Assembly: GCA_001466705.2 (NCBI GenBank)
Contig: LATX02000003.1
Span: 62,001 to 126,000, forward strand
From: Moniliophthora roreri
Taxonomy: Eukaryota; Basidiomycota; Agaricomycetes; Agaricales; Marasmiaceae
Reading direction: 5' to 3'
Length of the DNA: 64,000 nt
The translations under genes were made by a program, and so were the position numbers. The notes beneath the pieces were generated by a model that ran no database searches, was not told the origin of the DNA, and saw only the letters and a list, made by a program, of their open reading frames with translations. Position 1 is the stretch's first letter, and the number at the start of each line of letters is the position of its first letter. Shown here piece by piece: positions 46,289 to 58,815 of the stretch.

Positions 46289-48962
46289 AATTGACAGAGC
46301 ATGCAGCCCATTACTGTGATCTTCATGATTCTCTGTCTCTGTAGAGTTTCTCATCATAGTCAAGGTACCCAAAATTGTCATAAGGAGATGAACTGCAGTG
46401 GGGATCATAGCATCCCAAAGTTTGGCAAGACCTTCATCGGTTACTACAGTCTTGAGGGAGATGTCCAGCTGCAAACTCATTACAGACTGGACAACAGTAG
46501 TCTCTACAGTCCACAGCGTAGTGGTTGCCCATTCTACACATAGGGCATTCAGGTGTTCATACACCTTGTCCATCCTCAACCTGAGATGTGGCATATGACT
46601 TCTTGATCTGTTTTTGGGAGGTGTGACCCTGTCTTCTGTTTCTTTGTCCTCTATGTCCCATACAGAGATGGTAGAGTCAATTTGTGTCTGGGTTTGTCAG
46701 TATAATAGTAGGGGGCTGTTCAGAGGTGTCAGCACTTCGAGAGGATGTGGGGAGGTTACTCTCACAGGATTGTTCTGAAGATGTGGCAGTGACATTGGGA
46801 GGGGTGGACTTGTTTCAGAAGGTATTGGTCCTGACGAGATGGGGTCTGGACATGGAGGGCAGAGTTGCAGGTGGGGAGACATTGAGGAACAATTCAGCTC
46901 ATCTGGTGGTGTTGGAAATGCTGGATTTGAGACTGGAGTCCCTGAGGAGTTCATCAATGTCATTGTTGCCCAGGTCCAGGTAGATGAGGGAAAGGTTTGG
47001 GCTGCATGGAGAAGTGGGCTGCATTCCTCTGGTATTGGGCTCAGGAACATCCATGAGTTGGCCTGCATCAGTCAGAGTGATAAAGTTTCTGGTCTTTCAG
47101 AGTTCAAGGAGGTATTGTCTGCAAGCAACATCAACTGCTCTTCAGAGTCTTCACTGGTGGTCTCTGACTGTGTGGAGGAATCGGGGTTTATTGGGGTTGG
47201 GGTCGTCATCTGGAAAGGTCTCCCTCTGGGTACCTGTTGTTGGGATTACAACATGAAGGAGTAAATTTTCAATGTCATTCAGAGGTAATGGTGATATGCA
47301 TAACTTTTACCTTTTGTTTCACATGCAAATAGAGAATATTTTGCACTTTTATGGTTGAAAATGAAATATATAAGGGAACTAAGGACTAGTGTGAGCCCTA
47401 AGCAGCTAGTCAAAGTGAGTAGTAGAGAAGGATATAAAATGTTAGCAGAGTAATGGTTGATGGTAGGCCATATAAGGGTACCTGACTACTGATAGTATGA
47501 AAATAAACAGTGAATCTGAACACAGAGGAGCATCCTGAAACCTGTAGGAAACCACACCACATAATACTTCTCTATCAAAAGCATATCAAAGGGAATATTT
47601 TCACTTTTAACAATGTTTTCAATCCATACCCAGCTTGAAAGAAGAATAAAGGCCTTCAGTGATACACATACAAGAATATTATTGAGAAACAGATATGAAA
47701 CAGAGGATGACAAATTATCAGTGAGGGATACTCAAGATACTGAATATCAAATTGAAGAATGAAATAGATGATCGGCTACCAGAAGAGTGTCTGTATCATA
47801 GAAAAACAGAAGACAAAGCTGTATGACAAGAAACCAGCATGGCTGAGCTTATGCATACACTTTAAACATAGAGATGGAAGCACATTACATGTCCATAGAG
47901 CAGATGATAGTGAACAGAGAAGGAAGGAACTGTGCAGAGCAGCATGGAAGTATAATATTTTCAAACAGAGTCAGAAGGAGAGCTGTTTAATAGAGAAAAT
48001 TGCAAACGGTTAGTGTCAGAAGACTGCACAATCGTTATAGAAAAAGAATAAAAGAGTTTATAGCTATGAAGCCTGACTACAATCAGACACTGTGACAGAG
48101 AAATTACCTGACACAGCTCAGTTTATATAATATTTAGCACCCAACTCAATTTTATTTGTATGTGTGACAGATATATTAGATTATTTATGTTGTAGGGTAT
48201 ATAAGGGAACATGTTTTGTAGGTGGAAAGCAGGAGAGATACTGCCCACCAATTACTAGAGTGTATGACATTGTTGTTCAGATAGAAGAGCTACTGGCAAT
48301 TAGTATTTTTCAACCACTTCAGGCTCTAGCTTATTTAGTTGTGCAAGAGGTGCAGGCTAGTTGAGACCTGAAATTGTAACCCAAACTAGAAATATAAATA
48401 AAAGCTAGGAAGAGCTTAGCTTTTAATGCAAGAGGTGTGTTTTCTGATAAGAGGAACATTGTATCAGTCTACTAAGAGGGTAGCTGACATACATCAGTAT
48501 AGTCTGGTGTTTCAATGTGAATCAGAGAGGGTTTCAGGCTAGCAGTGTCTAGAAGATTTGTCCTCTTGAGAATTGTTGCAGAACATAGCTAAGAGAGCTA
48601 TATTCAGGTACAAGAGGTACCTTTGTTCTCACTTAGAAGAAGTTTATTCTTTGGGCAGTTTCTGGTTGAAATCTATACCAGTATTTGCTTTTGAAGTGAT
48701 CAATAAAACCACAAAACCAATAAAAATTAAACAAAACAAACACTAATCTCAATCTGAGAAGTTGTTTTGAAGGCAATCATCTCTGAACTACTGAGTGAGA
48801 CATTGAGAATTATTTTTGATGTTGTGGTAACAGTAAACCATGCTGAACCAACTCACAAACAAAACTGAGAATCAAGAACTTATATATACCTTTTTCAGGG
48901 TATTTTGGCACCACAGGCCTTGTGTTTTCATAGTAGAGGCATAGGTTTTTGAGCATCTTCAC

Positions 48963-50411
48963 CAATATAGTCTGACTCTATGAAGCTCAAAACTTCTTTA
49001 AGACTACTACAGCACACAGCATACTGGAAAAGGTTCTAGACCAATTTCTACAAAGAGCTCAGCACAGGCACACCTCTTGCTAAGACTCTAAGTGTGTCAA
49101 AACCTGATACCCAACACAGGCCACACTCCAAGTGCCCAAGGCTCCTTCTTGGTGTAAAGTGTCTCTTAGAAAAGTACTATAACACACTCAAGATGTTACT
49201 CTTATCTTTTACGATGCAAGTTCATTATCAGATTTCTATCTCTCTGGAGTCACTCAGGACCAGTCTCCAGGGCCTGAAGTGAGGAAGCAAAACTAGAATG
49301 GCACACAAAATTATACACCAAACAAACTCTTCATGTATTCACAATCAGAAGGGGCAGAGTTACTTGAGTATATATGAATATCTAGCTGTCCTTATATATG
49401 ATCCATGGAATATATCTACAGAAAATTATAAATAATGTCCGATAATTCAGAAAATGATAAATAAGTGACTGAGATGCCAAAAGAGGGAATATTCAGATGT
49501 CATGGAGTCTGGCCACTAGGGTATCCAACCATATTCATGTGGGTATCTATGTCTCCAGGTGTTCTAGACTCTATAATTTGTATTTTCTCTTTTCTAAGTT
49601 AGATATCTATGAGCAGATGGTTGTATCTATTCTGTTTCTTACAGCATTTCCCTTTTCTAGCATCTGCACATTGGCAGAGACCTAGATGCCAAAGTTTCCA
49701 AAGTTGGAACACACTGTTACTGTTCCTATCTCCTTTGACCACACACACTCGGTCTTATTTAGGACTTCTTACACATTAGATATTCTTCATATGTCTCGTT
49801 GTATCTGTCTGTAGGTAGTGGATGTCCTTCGGAAGTGATTTCCTTCTCTCTGAGATGACTTTTGTACCTAGTTAGTTTATTTCATATTGTTATCTGCCAG
49901 TGAACTCTTTATTAAGAGATCACCTGCTTTGACTTTGATCTATATATTGACTTTGGAGAAGGATCATTTTGTAATCATTCCTGTTCTAAGTTGTCTTTCT
50001 GTTTTGATGTCTCCTCTAAGTACCTCTGTACTGTTTGACTGCATGTTGCACCTTGCAGATGTCATAGAAAGGTAAAGTAGAAATTAAAATCCCACTGATA
50101 GCACTTTGAGAGCTTGGTTAACTAGCCAATGCATTCATTGGGCCATAGTTAGGTTCCCTACAGGTTTCGGCAGTGATCTGCTTTGGATCTGATACATAGA
50201 TAAGTCAGAAAGTACAGCTTAGACACCTCTGTATAGCATATCCTATAGCTCTTCATACTTTCCAAGGTACCATAGCTTCTCTAAAGCAATGACTAGCAGA
50301 CTGGGCTTACTCTAGTCCTTATTACCTGTTATCTTGTGTCATATTAAAGTGTTCCAGATCAAAAGTAATGTAAAATGAATAAAAGTGGGTCTTTTCTAGG
50401 TTTGACATATT
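48963..50411 (-). repeat. R1, inverted copy, truncated at one end
   Basis: Reverse complement of R1 from the ATAGTCTGACTC region to the CATATTA end at about 50411. The R1 terminus ending GACAAATTA is missing at the low-coordinate side. The region 45490-46287 is its N-joined duplicate. Confidence 0.8.
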
Positions 50412-52102
50412 ACTGGCAATCAGTATTTTTCAACCACTTCGGGCTCTAGCTTATTTAGTTGTGCAAGAGGTGCAGGCTAGTTGAGACCTGAAATTGTAAC
50501 CCAAACTAGAAATATAAATAAAAGCTAGGAAGAGCTTAGCTTTTAATGCAAGAGGTGTGTTTTCTGATAAGAGGAACATTGTATCAGTCTACTAAGAGGG
50601 TAGCTGACATACATCAGTATAGTCTGGTGTTTCAATGTGAATCAGAGAGGGTTTCAGGCTAGCAGTGTCTAGAAGATTTGTCCTCTTGAGAATTGTTGCA
50701 GAACATAGCTAAGAGAGCTATATTCAGGTACAAGAGGTACCTTTGTTCTCACTTAGAAGAAGTTTATTCTTTGGGCAGTTTCTGGTTGAAATCTATACCA
50801 GTATTTGCTTTTGAAGTGATCAATAAAACCACAAAACCAATAAAAATTAAACAAAACAAACACTAATCTCAATCTGAGAAGTTGTTTTGAAGGCAATCAT
50901 CTCTGAACTACTGAGTGAGACATTGAGAATTATTTTTGATGTTGTGGTAACAGTAAACCATGCTGAACCAACTCACAAACAAAACTGAGAATCAAGAACT
51001 TATATATACCTTTTTCAGGGTATTTTGGCACCACAGGCCTTGTGTTTTCATAGTAGAGGCATAGGTTTTTGAGCATCTTCACCAATATAGTCTGACTCTA
51101 TGAAGCTCAAAACTTCTTTAAGACTACTACAGCACACAGCATACTGGAAAAGGTTCTAGACCAATTTCTACAAAGAGCTCAGCACAGGCACACCTCTTGC
51201 TAAGACTCTAAGTGTGTCAAAACCTGATACCCAACACAGGCCACACTCCAAGTGCCCAAGGCTCCTTCTTGGTGTAAAGTGTCTCTTAGAAAAGTACTAT
51301 AACACACTCAAGATGTTACTCTTATCTTTTACGATGCAAGTTCATTATCAGATTTCTATCTCTCTGGAGTCACTCAGGACCAGTCTCCAGGGCCTGAAGT
51401 GAGGAAGCAAAACTAGAATGGCACACAAAATTATACACCAAACAAACTCTTCATGTATTCACAATCAGAAGGGGCAGAGTTACTTGAGTATATATGAATA
51501 TCTAGCTGTCCTTATATATGGTCTATGGAATATATCTACAGAAAATTATAAATAANCTAGTTAGTTTATTTCATATTGTTATCTGCCAGTGAACTCTTTA
51601 TTAAGAGATCACCTGCTTTGACTTTGATCTATATATTGACTTTGGAGAAGGATCATTTTGTAATCATTCCTGTTCTAAGTTGTCTTTCTGTTTTGATGTC
51701 TCCTCTAAGTACCTCTGTACTGTTTGACTGCATGTTGCACTTTGCAGATGTCATAGAAAGGTAAAATAGAAATTAAAATCCCATTGATAGCACTTTGAGA
51801 GCTTGGTTAACTAGCCAATGCATTCATTGGGCTATAGTTAGGTTCCCTACAGGTTTTGGGAGTGATCTGCTTTGGATCTAATACATAGATAAGTCAGAAA
51901 GTACAGCTTAGACACCTCTGTATAGTGTATCATATAGCTCTTCATACTTTCCAAGGCACTATAGCTTCTCTAAGGCAATGACTAGCAGACTGGGCTCACT
52001 CTAGTCCTTATTACCTGTTATCTTGTGTCATATTAAAGTGTTCCAATTCAAAAGTAATGTAAAATAAATAAAAGTGGGTCTTTTCTAGGTTTGTCATATT
52101 AC
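50411..52102. repeat. Second copy of the 48.29-50.41 kb unit, gapped
   Basis: 50411-51555 matches 48291-49435 and 51557-52102 matches 49868-50411 with a few substitutions. About 430 bp is absent at the N (51556). It is either a real tandem unit or the other haplotype. Confidence 0.85.
51556..51556. other. Assembly gap (single N)
   Basis: Flanks are separated by about 430 bp in the paralogous unit, so sequence is missing here. Confidence 0.9.
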
Positions 52103-52790
52103 TGAACCACACTCTGCACATCACCACACACACACATAGACAATAGTAGAGCAGAATCTAATCAACAGATCAGCTCTTTGTGTAGCACATTCAAGTAGTA
52201 TTAGCAGGTATCTGTTTTTGATTGTACTATTGTTGAGATCCTGATAGTCTTGGCATGGTTGTAATGTGCCAACTTTCTTTTTTGTGACAAAGAAGAAGAG
52301 TGATGCCATGGGTGAAATCAATGGTGGAATGAGCTCTTTGAGAGGTTTCACTTTTGTTTCATGAGCTTGTGCCAGTACTTGAGAGGCAGATAACTTAGCA
52401 TTAATCCTGATAGTGTCTGTATCTTCCTCTCCTCTGATGAAACTCCTAATTATTGTTTCACTATCATCTACTCTGTCCAGTATTCCAGTGAACCTTTTGG
52501 TGAGAACCTTTCATCTTAGTCTGAATTTCATGACTCCTGTGATCCAATCAATGTCAGGATTGTGATCTTGTAGCCATGGTAATCCTAAGATAAATTGCTC
52601 AGGTTCTAATTCTGAAATGAGCAGGGTTTCTGTCATTTGTCAGTCTTCAATCAAGAGTGTTAATGTGACTGAGTGTGTGATCCAACCAGTTTTGTTTTGG
52701 GTTCCATTAACATTAAAAACTTTGATGGGTTTTTCAAGCTTGGTCTATTTTGTCTTGAGACAGCATGCTTCTTCTTCACTGATGAAGCGT
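52103..52790 (-). pseudogene. Ty3/gypsy pol relic: protease end and RT fragment
   Basis: On the minus strand the protease C-terminal motif ILGLPWLQDHNPDIDW (about 52540-52600) is followed by a stop (TGA, likely from CGA), the linker reaching [11 protein letters not shown], and the RT start [14 protein letters not shown] with [10 protein letters not shown] and TIKNRY. About 80 family residues are missing between the linker and RT. RT is cut short at 52103 where R1-derived sequence begins, so the YxDD site, RNase H and integrase are absent. Not functional. Confidence 0.88.
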
Positions 52791-54479
52791 TAATATGGCA
52801 AACCTAGAAAAGACCCAATTTTATTTGATTTACATTACTTTTGAATCAGAACACTTGGATATGACATCAGATAATGGGTAATAAGGACTAGAGTGAGCCC
52901 AGTCTGCTAGTCATTGCCTTAGAGAAGCTACAGTGTGTTAGAAAGTACAAAGAGCTATATGATATGCTATACAGAGGTGTCTAAGCTGTACATTCTGACT
53001 TATCTATATATTAGATCTGAAGCAGATCACTCCTGAAACCTGTAGGGAACCTAACTATGACTATACAAACATGTTGGCTAGTTAACTGAGCTCTCTCAAA
53101 GTGCTATCAATGGGAATTTTCAATTTATTCACTTTTCTATGACATCTGCAAAGTGCAATGTGCAGTCATACAGTACAGAGGTACTTATTGAAGACATCAG
53201 AACAGAGAGACAACTTGGAAAGGAACAATCAGAATGATCAGACAATGGAATTCAATATGCAGATCAGAATCAAAGCAGATAATCTCTTAATAAAGAGTTC
53301 TAAAATGGTGCAAATAGATGAAATTACTTAACAAGAGGCAATGCAGCCCCAGAACAAGTGTAGCTACATAACTACAGATACAATGAGACATATAATTGAA
53401 TGTGAAGTCCTAGATAAGATTAAGAATGAATTATTAAAGGAGACAGGAACAGGAACAGTATGTTCCAGCCTCAGAAGCTTTGAAACCTGGACATTGGCAG
53501 CTGTGCAGATGCTGGAAAAGAGAATGCGGAACAGATGGACTCATCCATCCATCTAGACTCACCTAGAAAAGAGAAAAATCAAATATCTAAGAGTCCAGAA
53601 CACCAGAAAGTGGATACCTGTGCAGATATGGTTGGATACCCTAATGGCCAGACTCTGTGACATCTGAATATTCCCTTTTTTAGCATTTCAGTCACTCATT
53701 TATTATTTCCTGAATTATCAGACATTATTTATATTTTTCTGTAGATATATTCCATAGACCATATATAAGGACAGCTAGATATTCATATATACTCAAGTAA
53801 CTCTGCCCCCTCTGATTGTGAATACATGATGAGTTTGTTTGGTGTATAATTTTGTGTGCCATTCCAGTTTTGCTTCCTCACTTCAGGCCCTGGAGATTGG
53901 TCCTGAGTAACTCCAGAGAGATAGAAATCTGATAACGAACTTGCATCATAAGAGACAAAGAATAACATCTTTAGTGCACTTGGCACTTTTCTAAGAGATA
54001 ACTTTACACCAAAAGTTCTGGTGGCTTTTGGAGTGTGGCGTGTATTGGGTATCAGGTTGTGACACACTTAGAGTCTTAACAAAGGAATTGGGCCTTCAAT
54101 TAAGCTCTTTGTAGAAACTGGTCTAGAACCTTTTCCAGTACACTGTGTACTGTAGTTGTCTTAAAGAAGTCTTGAACTCTGTAGAGTCAGACTATATCGG
54201 CTACTGAGTCTTTTGGTGGGACTGTAGCTCTTGTGTGTGTGTGTGTGTTTGTGTGTTTGGATATAAACTCTTTTAAAACCCATATATACTCCTCTGGAGG
54301 TGAACACTTTGAAGTAGATTGCTTCAATAAGAGAGAATCAACCTAGCTAAGAGTTTTGTTGGCATTCTAAGTATGGTAACTCTAATCACGTTGATCCACA
54401 CTTGCACAACAACTTGAGATAGAACTTTTGGAGATTATCTTTTGGGTAGTTTTCCACTAGTCTTATCTTAGACAAATTA
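52791..54479 (+). repeat. R1, copy 2 (1.69 kb), inserted in the pol relic
   Basis: Complete by its ends (TAATATGGCAAACC...TTAGACAAATTA). It divides the protease: the minus-strand ALIDS active-site region lies just beyond 54479 and the rest resumes at 52790. So R1 moved after the Ty3 element. Confidence 0.88.
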
Positions 54480-55929
54480 GCATCTGCCTGCCCTTGAGTC
54501 TATTAGAGCTTGTGCTTCAACAATTTCTGTTCTGATCATGTATGAAAGTGGTACATGTATTGAGTGGTGATCCAACTTAGCTAATACAATGTTTGAAATT
54601 GTAATTGCAGGTGGTAAGAGCATCAGCCTCTTCCACCTCTTCAAAAACCCTCTTCTCCCATGAGATTGAAGATTTCTTTCTGTTCCACTTCTTCTTGTTC
54701 TTTGATCATGGCTCTGATCTTGGTGAATGTATCTCTTGTGGAAAGTTTCTTTGGCTCAGTTCAGATATTCTGTCCTTGTCCCTTTGTAGGACAATTGTGT
54801 GAGATGTGACTGGTCTGAGCACATTTGAAACACTTCTCTTGGGCCATGTAGTCTTTTCAGTCCAACTCAGAGAGGACCCTGTTAATGACTGTCTTTTCTC
54901 TCTGCATAATTTTCAGCTTCACTGGCTCTTTCTTTCCATTCTTCAATTGCTATTTTTCTCTGGCCACTCCTGCCATTTTGAATTGGTTGTCATACTTGAT
55001 GGTGAGTGGAAGAGTACCCTTTGTGTCAGAGCATGATTTTGTTGCAGAGGGATAATAGTAATGCTTTGTGGAAAATCTTGATAAGGGCCTTGTCATTATA
55101 GCTGGTTTCTATTGTAAGGAGTCAGAAGTTATGGATGAAAGTGTCTGCTCAATCCTTTATTTATAAATCTTCAATTTTTAGCTGGGCATCTCCTGTGACA
55201 TCTATTGGTTCCCAGGTTTCCTTAAACCTCTTCTTAGATTCATCCTATGACTCTTCTTCTTCTTTCTTCTTCCCACCTGCATCTTTAAACAAATTGGTGA
55301 GTTCCATTAATTTCCATTGGAGAGCTGATCCTTTGATATATGAGAGCATAAACAGCTTCTTCTTCTCGTTGGTGTCATATTTTTTGGAGTTCATTTGAAG
55401 GTAGAGTTCTACATCAAGCAGGAATCATCGAGTGTCTTTCTGGCTTCCTTTGAAGAATTCAGGTATTGCTACTTTGACTCCATTGTCCTTAGTTGCAGTC
55501 ATGGCTTCAATTGTCATTGTAGCTATTCTCACTGCCTATTGCTTGTTGATCTAGGTGTCAGTATCTTCGACCTTCAGCTTCTCTTCTCTAGGTGCAGGTG
55601 CACTTGCTTTGGGAGTAGTCATGTCTGGTTTGAGTGTCTGGAATAATCTTTTGAAACTATCAAAAGGGTCTGGTTCAGAAGACATAGCTTCAGTTTCACT
55701 AGATTGAGTCAAGATGCTCTGAAGGCTCTGGACTGCTTGTTGTCATTGTTGGCAGGTAATTCACCTCAGGGTTTGGGATGGATCTTCAATCCATTAGAGT
55801 TGTTCAGTTACTTCGAGTTCTTTGTCAAGATCTGCCTTATCCTGCACTGTTAGGCATGCTCTTGGTGGTGTCATGTTTTGATTTGGTGCCTAGACCTGGA
55901 TAGATTGGCAAGAGATCAGCTTGACCTTT
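54480..55929 (-). pseudogene. Ty3/gypsy gag relic with zinc knuckle
   Basis: Running from the LTR downward on the minus strand: a start region MTPPRACLTVQDKADLDKEL with stops, the gag core LFMLSYIKGSALQW and KKRFKETWEPIDVTGDAQLK (about 55150-55390), an intact CCHC knuckle CFKCAQTSHISHNC (about 54794-54836), and ALIDS of the protease near 54500. Stops commonly fit CpG decay of Arg codons (CGA to TGA). The part 55098-55929 recurs at 56871-57702 through the N-joined duplication. Confidence 0.88.
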
Positions 55930-56436
55930 TGTTATGTTACTTGCACAGCAACAACAACAACTCAACACTATGATGATGTAGTGATACTGAGTTTAAAGGT
56001 TCAATTTCAAGTTTGCTCAGATTATCTGAGGTTCAGATGGATCAATCATTGCTTAGACACAAGAGTTGATTAACTAGGTCAAGCTGAGGAGCTATGACCC
56101 AGATTGTACCTATCTAAATACAACTGTTGTATCTACTTGTTGTTGTAAATAGAATCTTAAAGAACATTATAGAAAGGTTTCTTATTAAGCTACAAAGGTA
56201 GAGATAGAAAGAAGAATAAAATGAGTAAGTGTAGAAAGGAATAGAATATAATGGAAAGCTGACTAAGTGGAATAAGAGAAAGGCATAGAATGTTGAGGAA
56301 TAATAAATATAAGAATATTGGAAAAGGGAACTAGAGAAGTGGATGTGTCCAGATGTCAAGAAGAAGCATATAATGTGGGTGACAAATAAAAGTACAAGCA
56401 TTTAAACATAAGCATCAAAAGAAAGAAATTGTAACA
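55930..56436 (-). mobile_element. LTR of the Ty3/gypsy relic, 507 bp
   Basis: TGTTATGTTAC...AATTGTAACA; close to the LTR at 40409. The gag relic starts immediately on its low-coordinate side, so this is the 5' LTR of the minus-strand element. A recognisable tRNA primer-binding site was not found. Confidence 0.88.
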
Positions 56437-56869
56437 AGCATCATATCTTGGATTCTGCTCTTCCTGTGGGTGGTGACTGTTTTTAGTGCAGTGACAGGGC
56501 TCCTGTTTGATGTGGTGGCAACCTTTTTCCTCTTGCTTATAGTAACAGAGAGAATGAGAGATGCAGTGAGCCAAGGCCATAATGCTAATCATTATCCTAA
56601 ACTTTAGCCAGTGGCTTTTTTTGCTGTCATGAGTCAATCTGGCTCAACACTACCAGGATGCACTACATTGTGTAGCTTCAACAAGAATAATAGAGATTAT
56701 TGTCTCCTCAGATAGCTTTTAGTTTATCAATTAGTATTCTAGCAGGTAACAATACATAAGGCTATCTTTATGAATAGGGGAGCTGATGTGATGGCTCACT
56801 TATGGTTTGGAACTTTGGACTGGAAGATTGGGCTGGAAGATTGAAATCACTCACATGTTGTCAAAAACT
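56437..56869. other. CpG-poor sequence, no gene
   Basis: A 93-codon minus frame (56356-56637) overlaps the LTR end and is not recognised. It recurs at 58021-58302. Confidence 0.4.
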
Positions 56870-56870
56870 N
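56870..56870. other. Assembly gap (single N)
   Basis: Junction of the 1.7-kb pair. Confidence 0.95.
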
Positions 56871-57702
56871 ATAGCTGGTTTCTATTGTAAGGAGTCAGAA
56901 GTTATGGATGAAAGTGTCTGCTCAATCCTTTATTTATAAATCTTCAATTTTTAGCTGGGCATCTCCTGTGACATCTATTGGTTCCCAGGTTTCCTTAAAC
57001 CTCTTCTTAGATTCATCCTATGACTCTTCTTCTTCTTTCTTCTTCCCACCTGCATCTTTAAACAAATTGGTGAGTTCCATTAATTTCCATTGGAGAGCTG
57101 ATCCTTTGATATATGAGAGCATAAACAGCTTCTTCTTCTCGTTGGTGTCATATTTTTTGGAGTTCATTTGAAGGTAGAGTTCTACATCAAGCAGGAATCA
57201 TCGAGTGTCTTTCTGGCTTCCTTTGAAGAATTCAGGTATTGCTACTTTGACTCCATTGTCCTTAGTTGCAGTCATGGCTTCAATTGTCATTGTAGCTATT
57301 CTCACTGCCTATTGCTTGTTGATCTAGGTGTCAGTATCTTCGACCTTCAGCTTCTCTTCTCTAGGTGCAGGTGCACTTGCTTTGGGAGTAGTCATGTCTG
57401 GTTTGAGTGTCTGGAATAATCTTTTGAAACTATCAAAAGGGTCTGGTTCAGAAGACATAGCTTCAGTTTCACTAGATTGAGTCAAGATGCTCTGAAGGCT
57501 CTGGACTGCTTGTTGTCATTGTTGGCAGGTAATTCACCTCAGGGTTTGGGATGGATCTTCAATCCATTAGAGTTGTTCAGTTACTTCGAGTTCTTTGTCA
57601 AGATCTGCCTTATCCTGCACTGTTAGGCATGCTCTTGGTGGTGTCATGTTTTGATTTGGTGCCTAGACCTGGATAGATTGGCAAGAGATCAGCTTGACCT
57701 TT

Positions 57703-58101
57703 TGTTATGTTACTTGCACAGCAACAACAACAACTCAACACTATGATGATGTAGTGATACTGAGTTTAAAGGTTCAATTTCAAGTTTGCTCAGATTATCT
57801 GAGGTTCAGATGGATCAATCATTGCTTAGACACAAGAGTTGATTAACTAGGTCAAGCTGAGGAGCTATGACCCAGATTGAATAAAATGAGTAAGTGTAGA
57901 AAGGAATAGAATATAATGGAAAGCTGACTAAGTGGAATAAGAGAAAGGCATAGAATGTTGAGGAATAATAAATATAAGAATATTGGAAAAGGGAACTAGA
58001 GAAGTGGATGTGTCCAGATGTCAAGAAGAAGCATATAATGTGGGTGACAAATAAAAGTACAAGCATTTAAACATAAGCATCAAAAGAAAGAAATTGTAAC
58101 A
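57703..58101 (-). mobile_element. LTR variant with 108-bp internal deletion
   Basis: Same LTR as 55930-56436 but lacking the segment from GTACCTATC to AAAGAA. Both TG and CA ends are intact. Confidence 0.85.
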
Positions 58102-58534
58102 AGCATCATATCTTGGATTCTGCTCTTCCTGTGGGTGGTGACTGTTTTTAGTGCAGTGACAGGGCTCCTGTTTGATGTGGTGGCAACCTTTTTCCTCTTG
58201 CTTATAGTAACAGAGAGAATGAGAGATGCAGTGAGCCAAGGCCATAATGCTAATCATTATCCTAAACTTTAGCCAGTGGCTTTTTTTGCTGTCATGAGTC
58301 AATCTGGCTCAACACTACCAGGATGCACTACATTGTGTAGCTTCAACAAGAATAATAGAGATTATTGTCTCCTCAGATAGCTTTTAGTTTATCAATTAGT
58401 ATTCTAGCAGGTAACAATACATAAGGCTATCTTTATGAATAGGGGAGCTGATGTGATGGCTCACTTATGGTTTGGAACTTTGGACTGGAAGATTGGGCTG
58501 GAAGATTGAAATCACTCACATGTTGTCAAAAACT

Positions 58535-58815
58535 GGGCCCACTCTATGTTCTGCAAATGGCAGTAAAACAACACTGTTAATATGCCAAATTTATATATCT
58601 TTCAAATTCTACACATGAATGTCAATTGGATGTATTTAAATAGTTGAAATGATATTAAACATGGAAATAGAAGGACTGATATGAGCCTGAGTAGTCAGTC
58701 AAAACCTATATACACTTGATGGCATGAAAGTGTAAGTTAATTGCACTTACAGTATGCCCCACATGGGTACCAAGTTACTTATCAACTTGAAATATTGTTG
58801 CATTGAGCATCCCAA
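58535..58815. other. CpG-poor spacer, R1-like words
   Basis: No gene; GAAGGACTGATATGAGCCTGA suggests another diverged R1 relative. Confidence 0.35.

Larger units (their letters stand above)
42816..49760. repeat. Identical 3,472-bp pair either side of an N
   Basis: 42816-46287 and 46289-49760 match throughout, with the N at 46288 between them. Copy 2 continues into new sequence at 49761. It is read as an unmerged contig overlap. All open frames in one copy recur at +3,473 in the other, so they should be counted once. Confidence 0.92.
55098..58534. repeat. Pair of 1.7-kb copies either side of an N, one with a 108-bp deletion
   Basis: 55098-56869 and 56871-58534 match except that the second lacks 108 bp inside the LTR (after GACCCAGATTG). 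They flank the N at 56870. Probably overlapping contigs from two alleles or haplotypes. Confidence 0.9.

Noticed and set aside
55135..55646. Plus-strand Ser/Phe-rich open frames
   Set aside because: They are the antisense of the gag relic.
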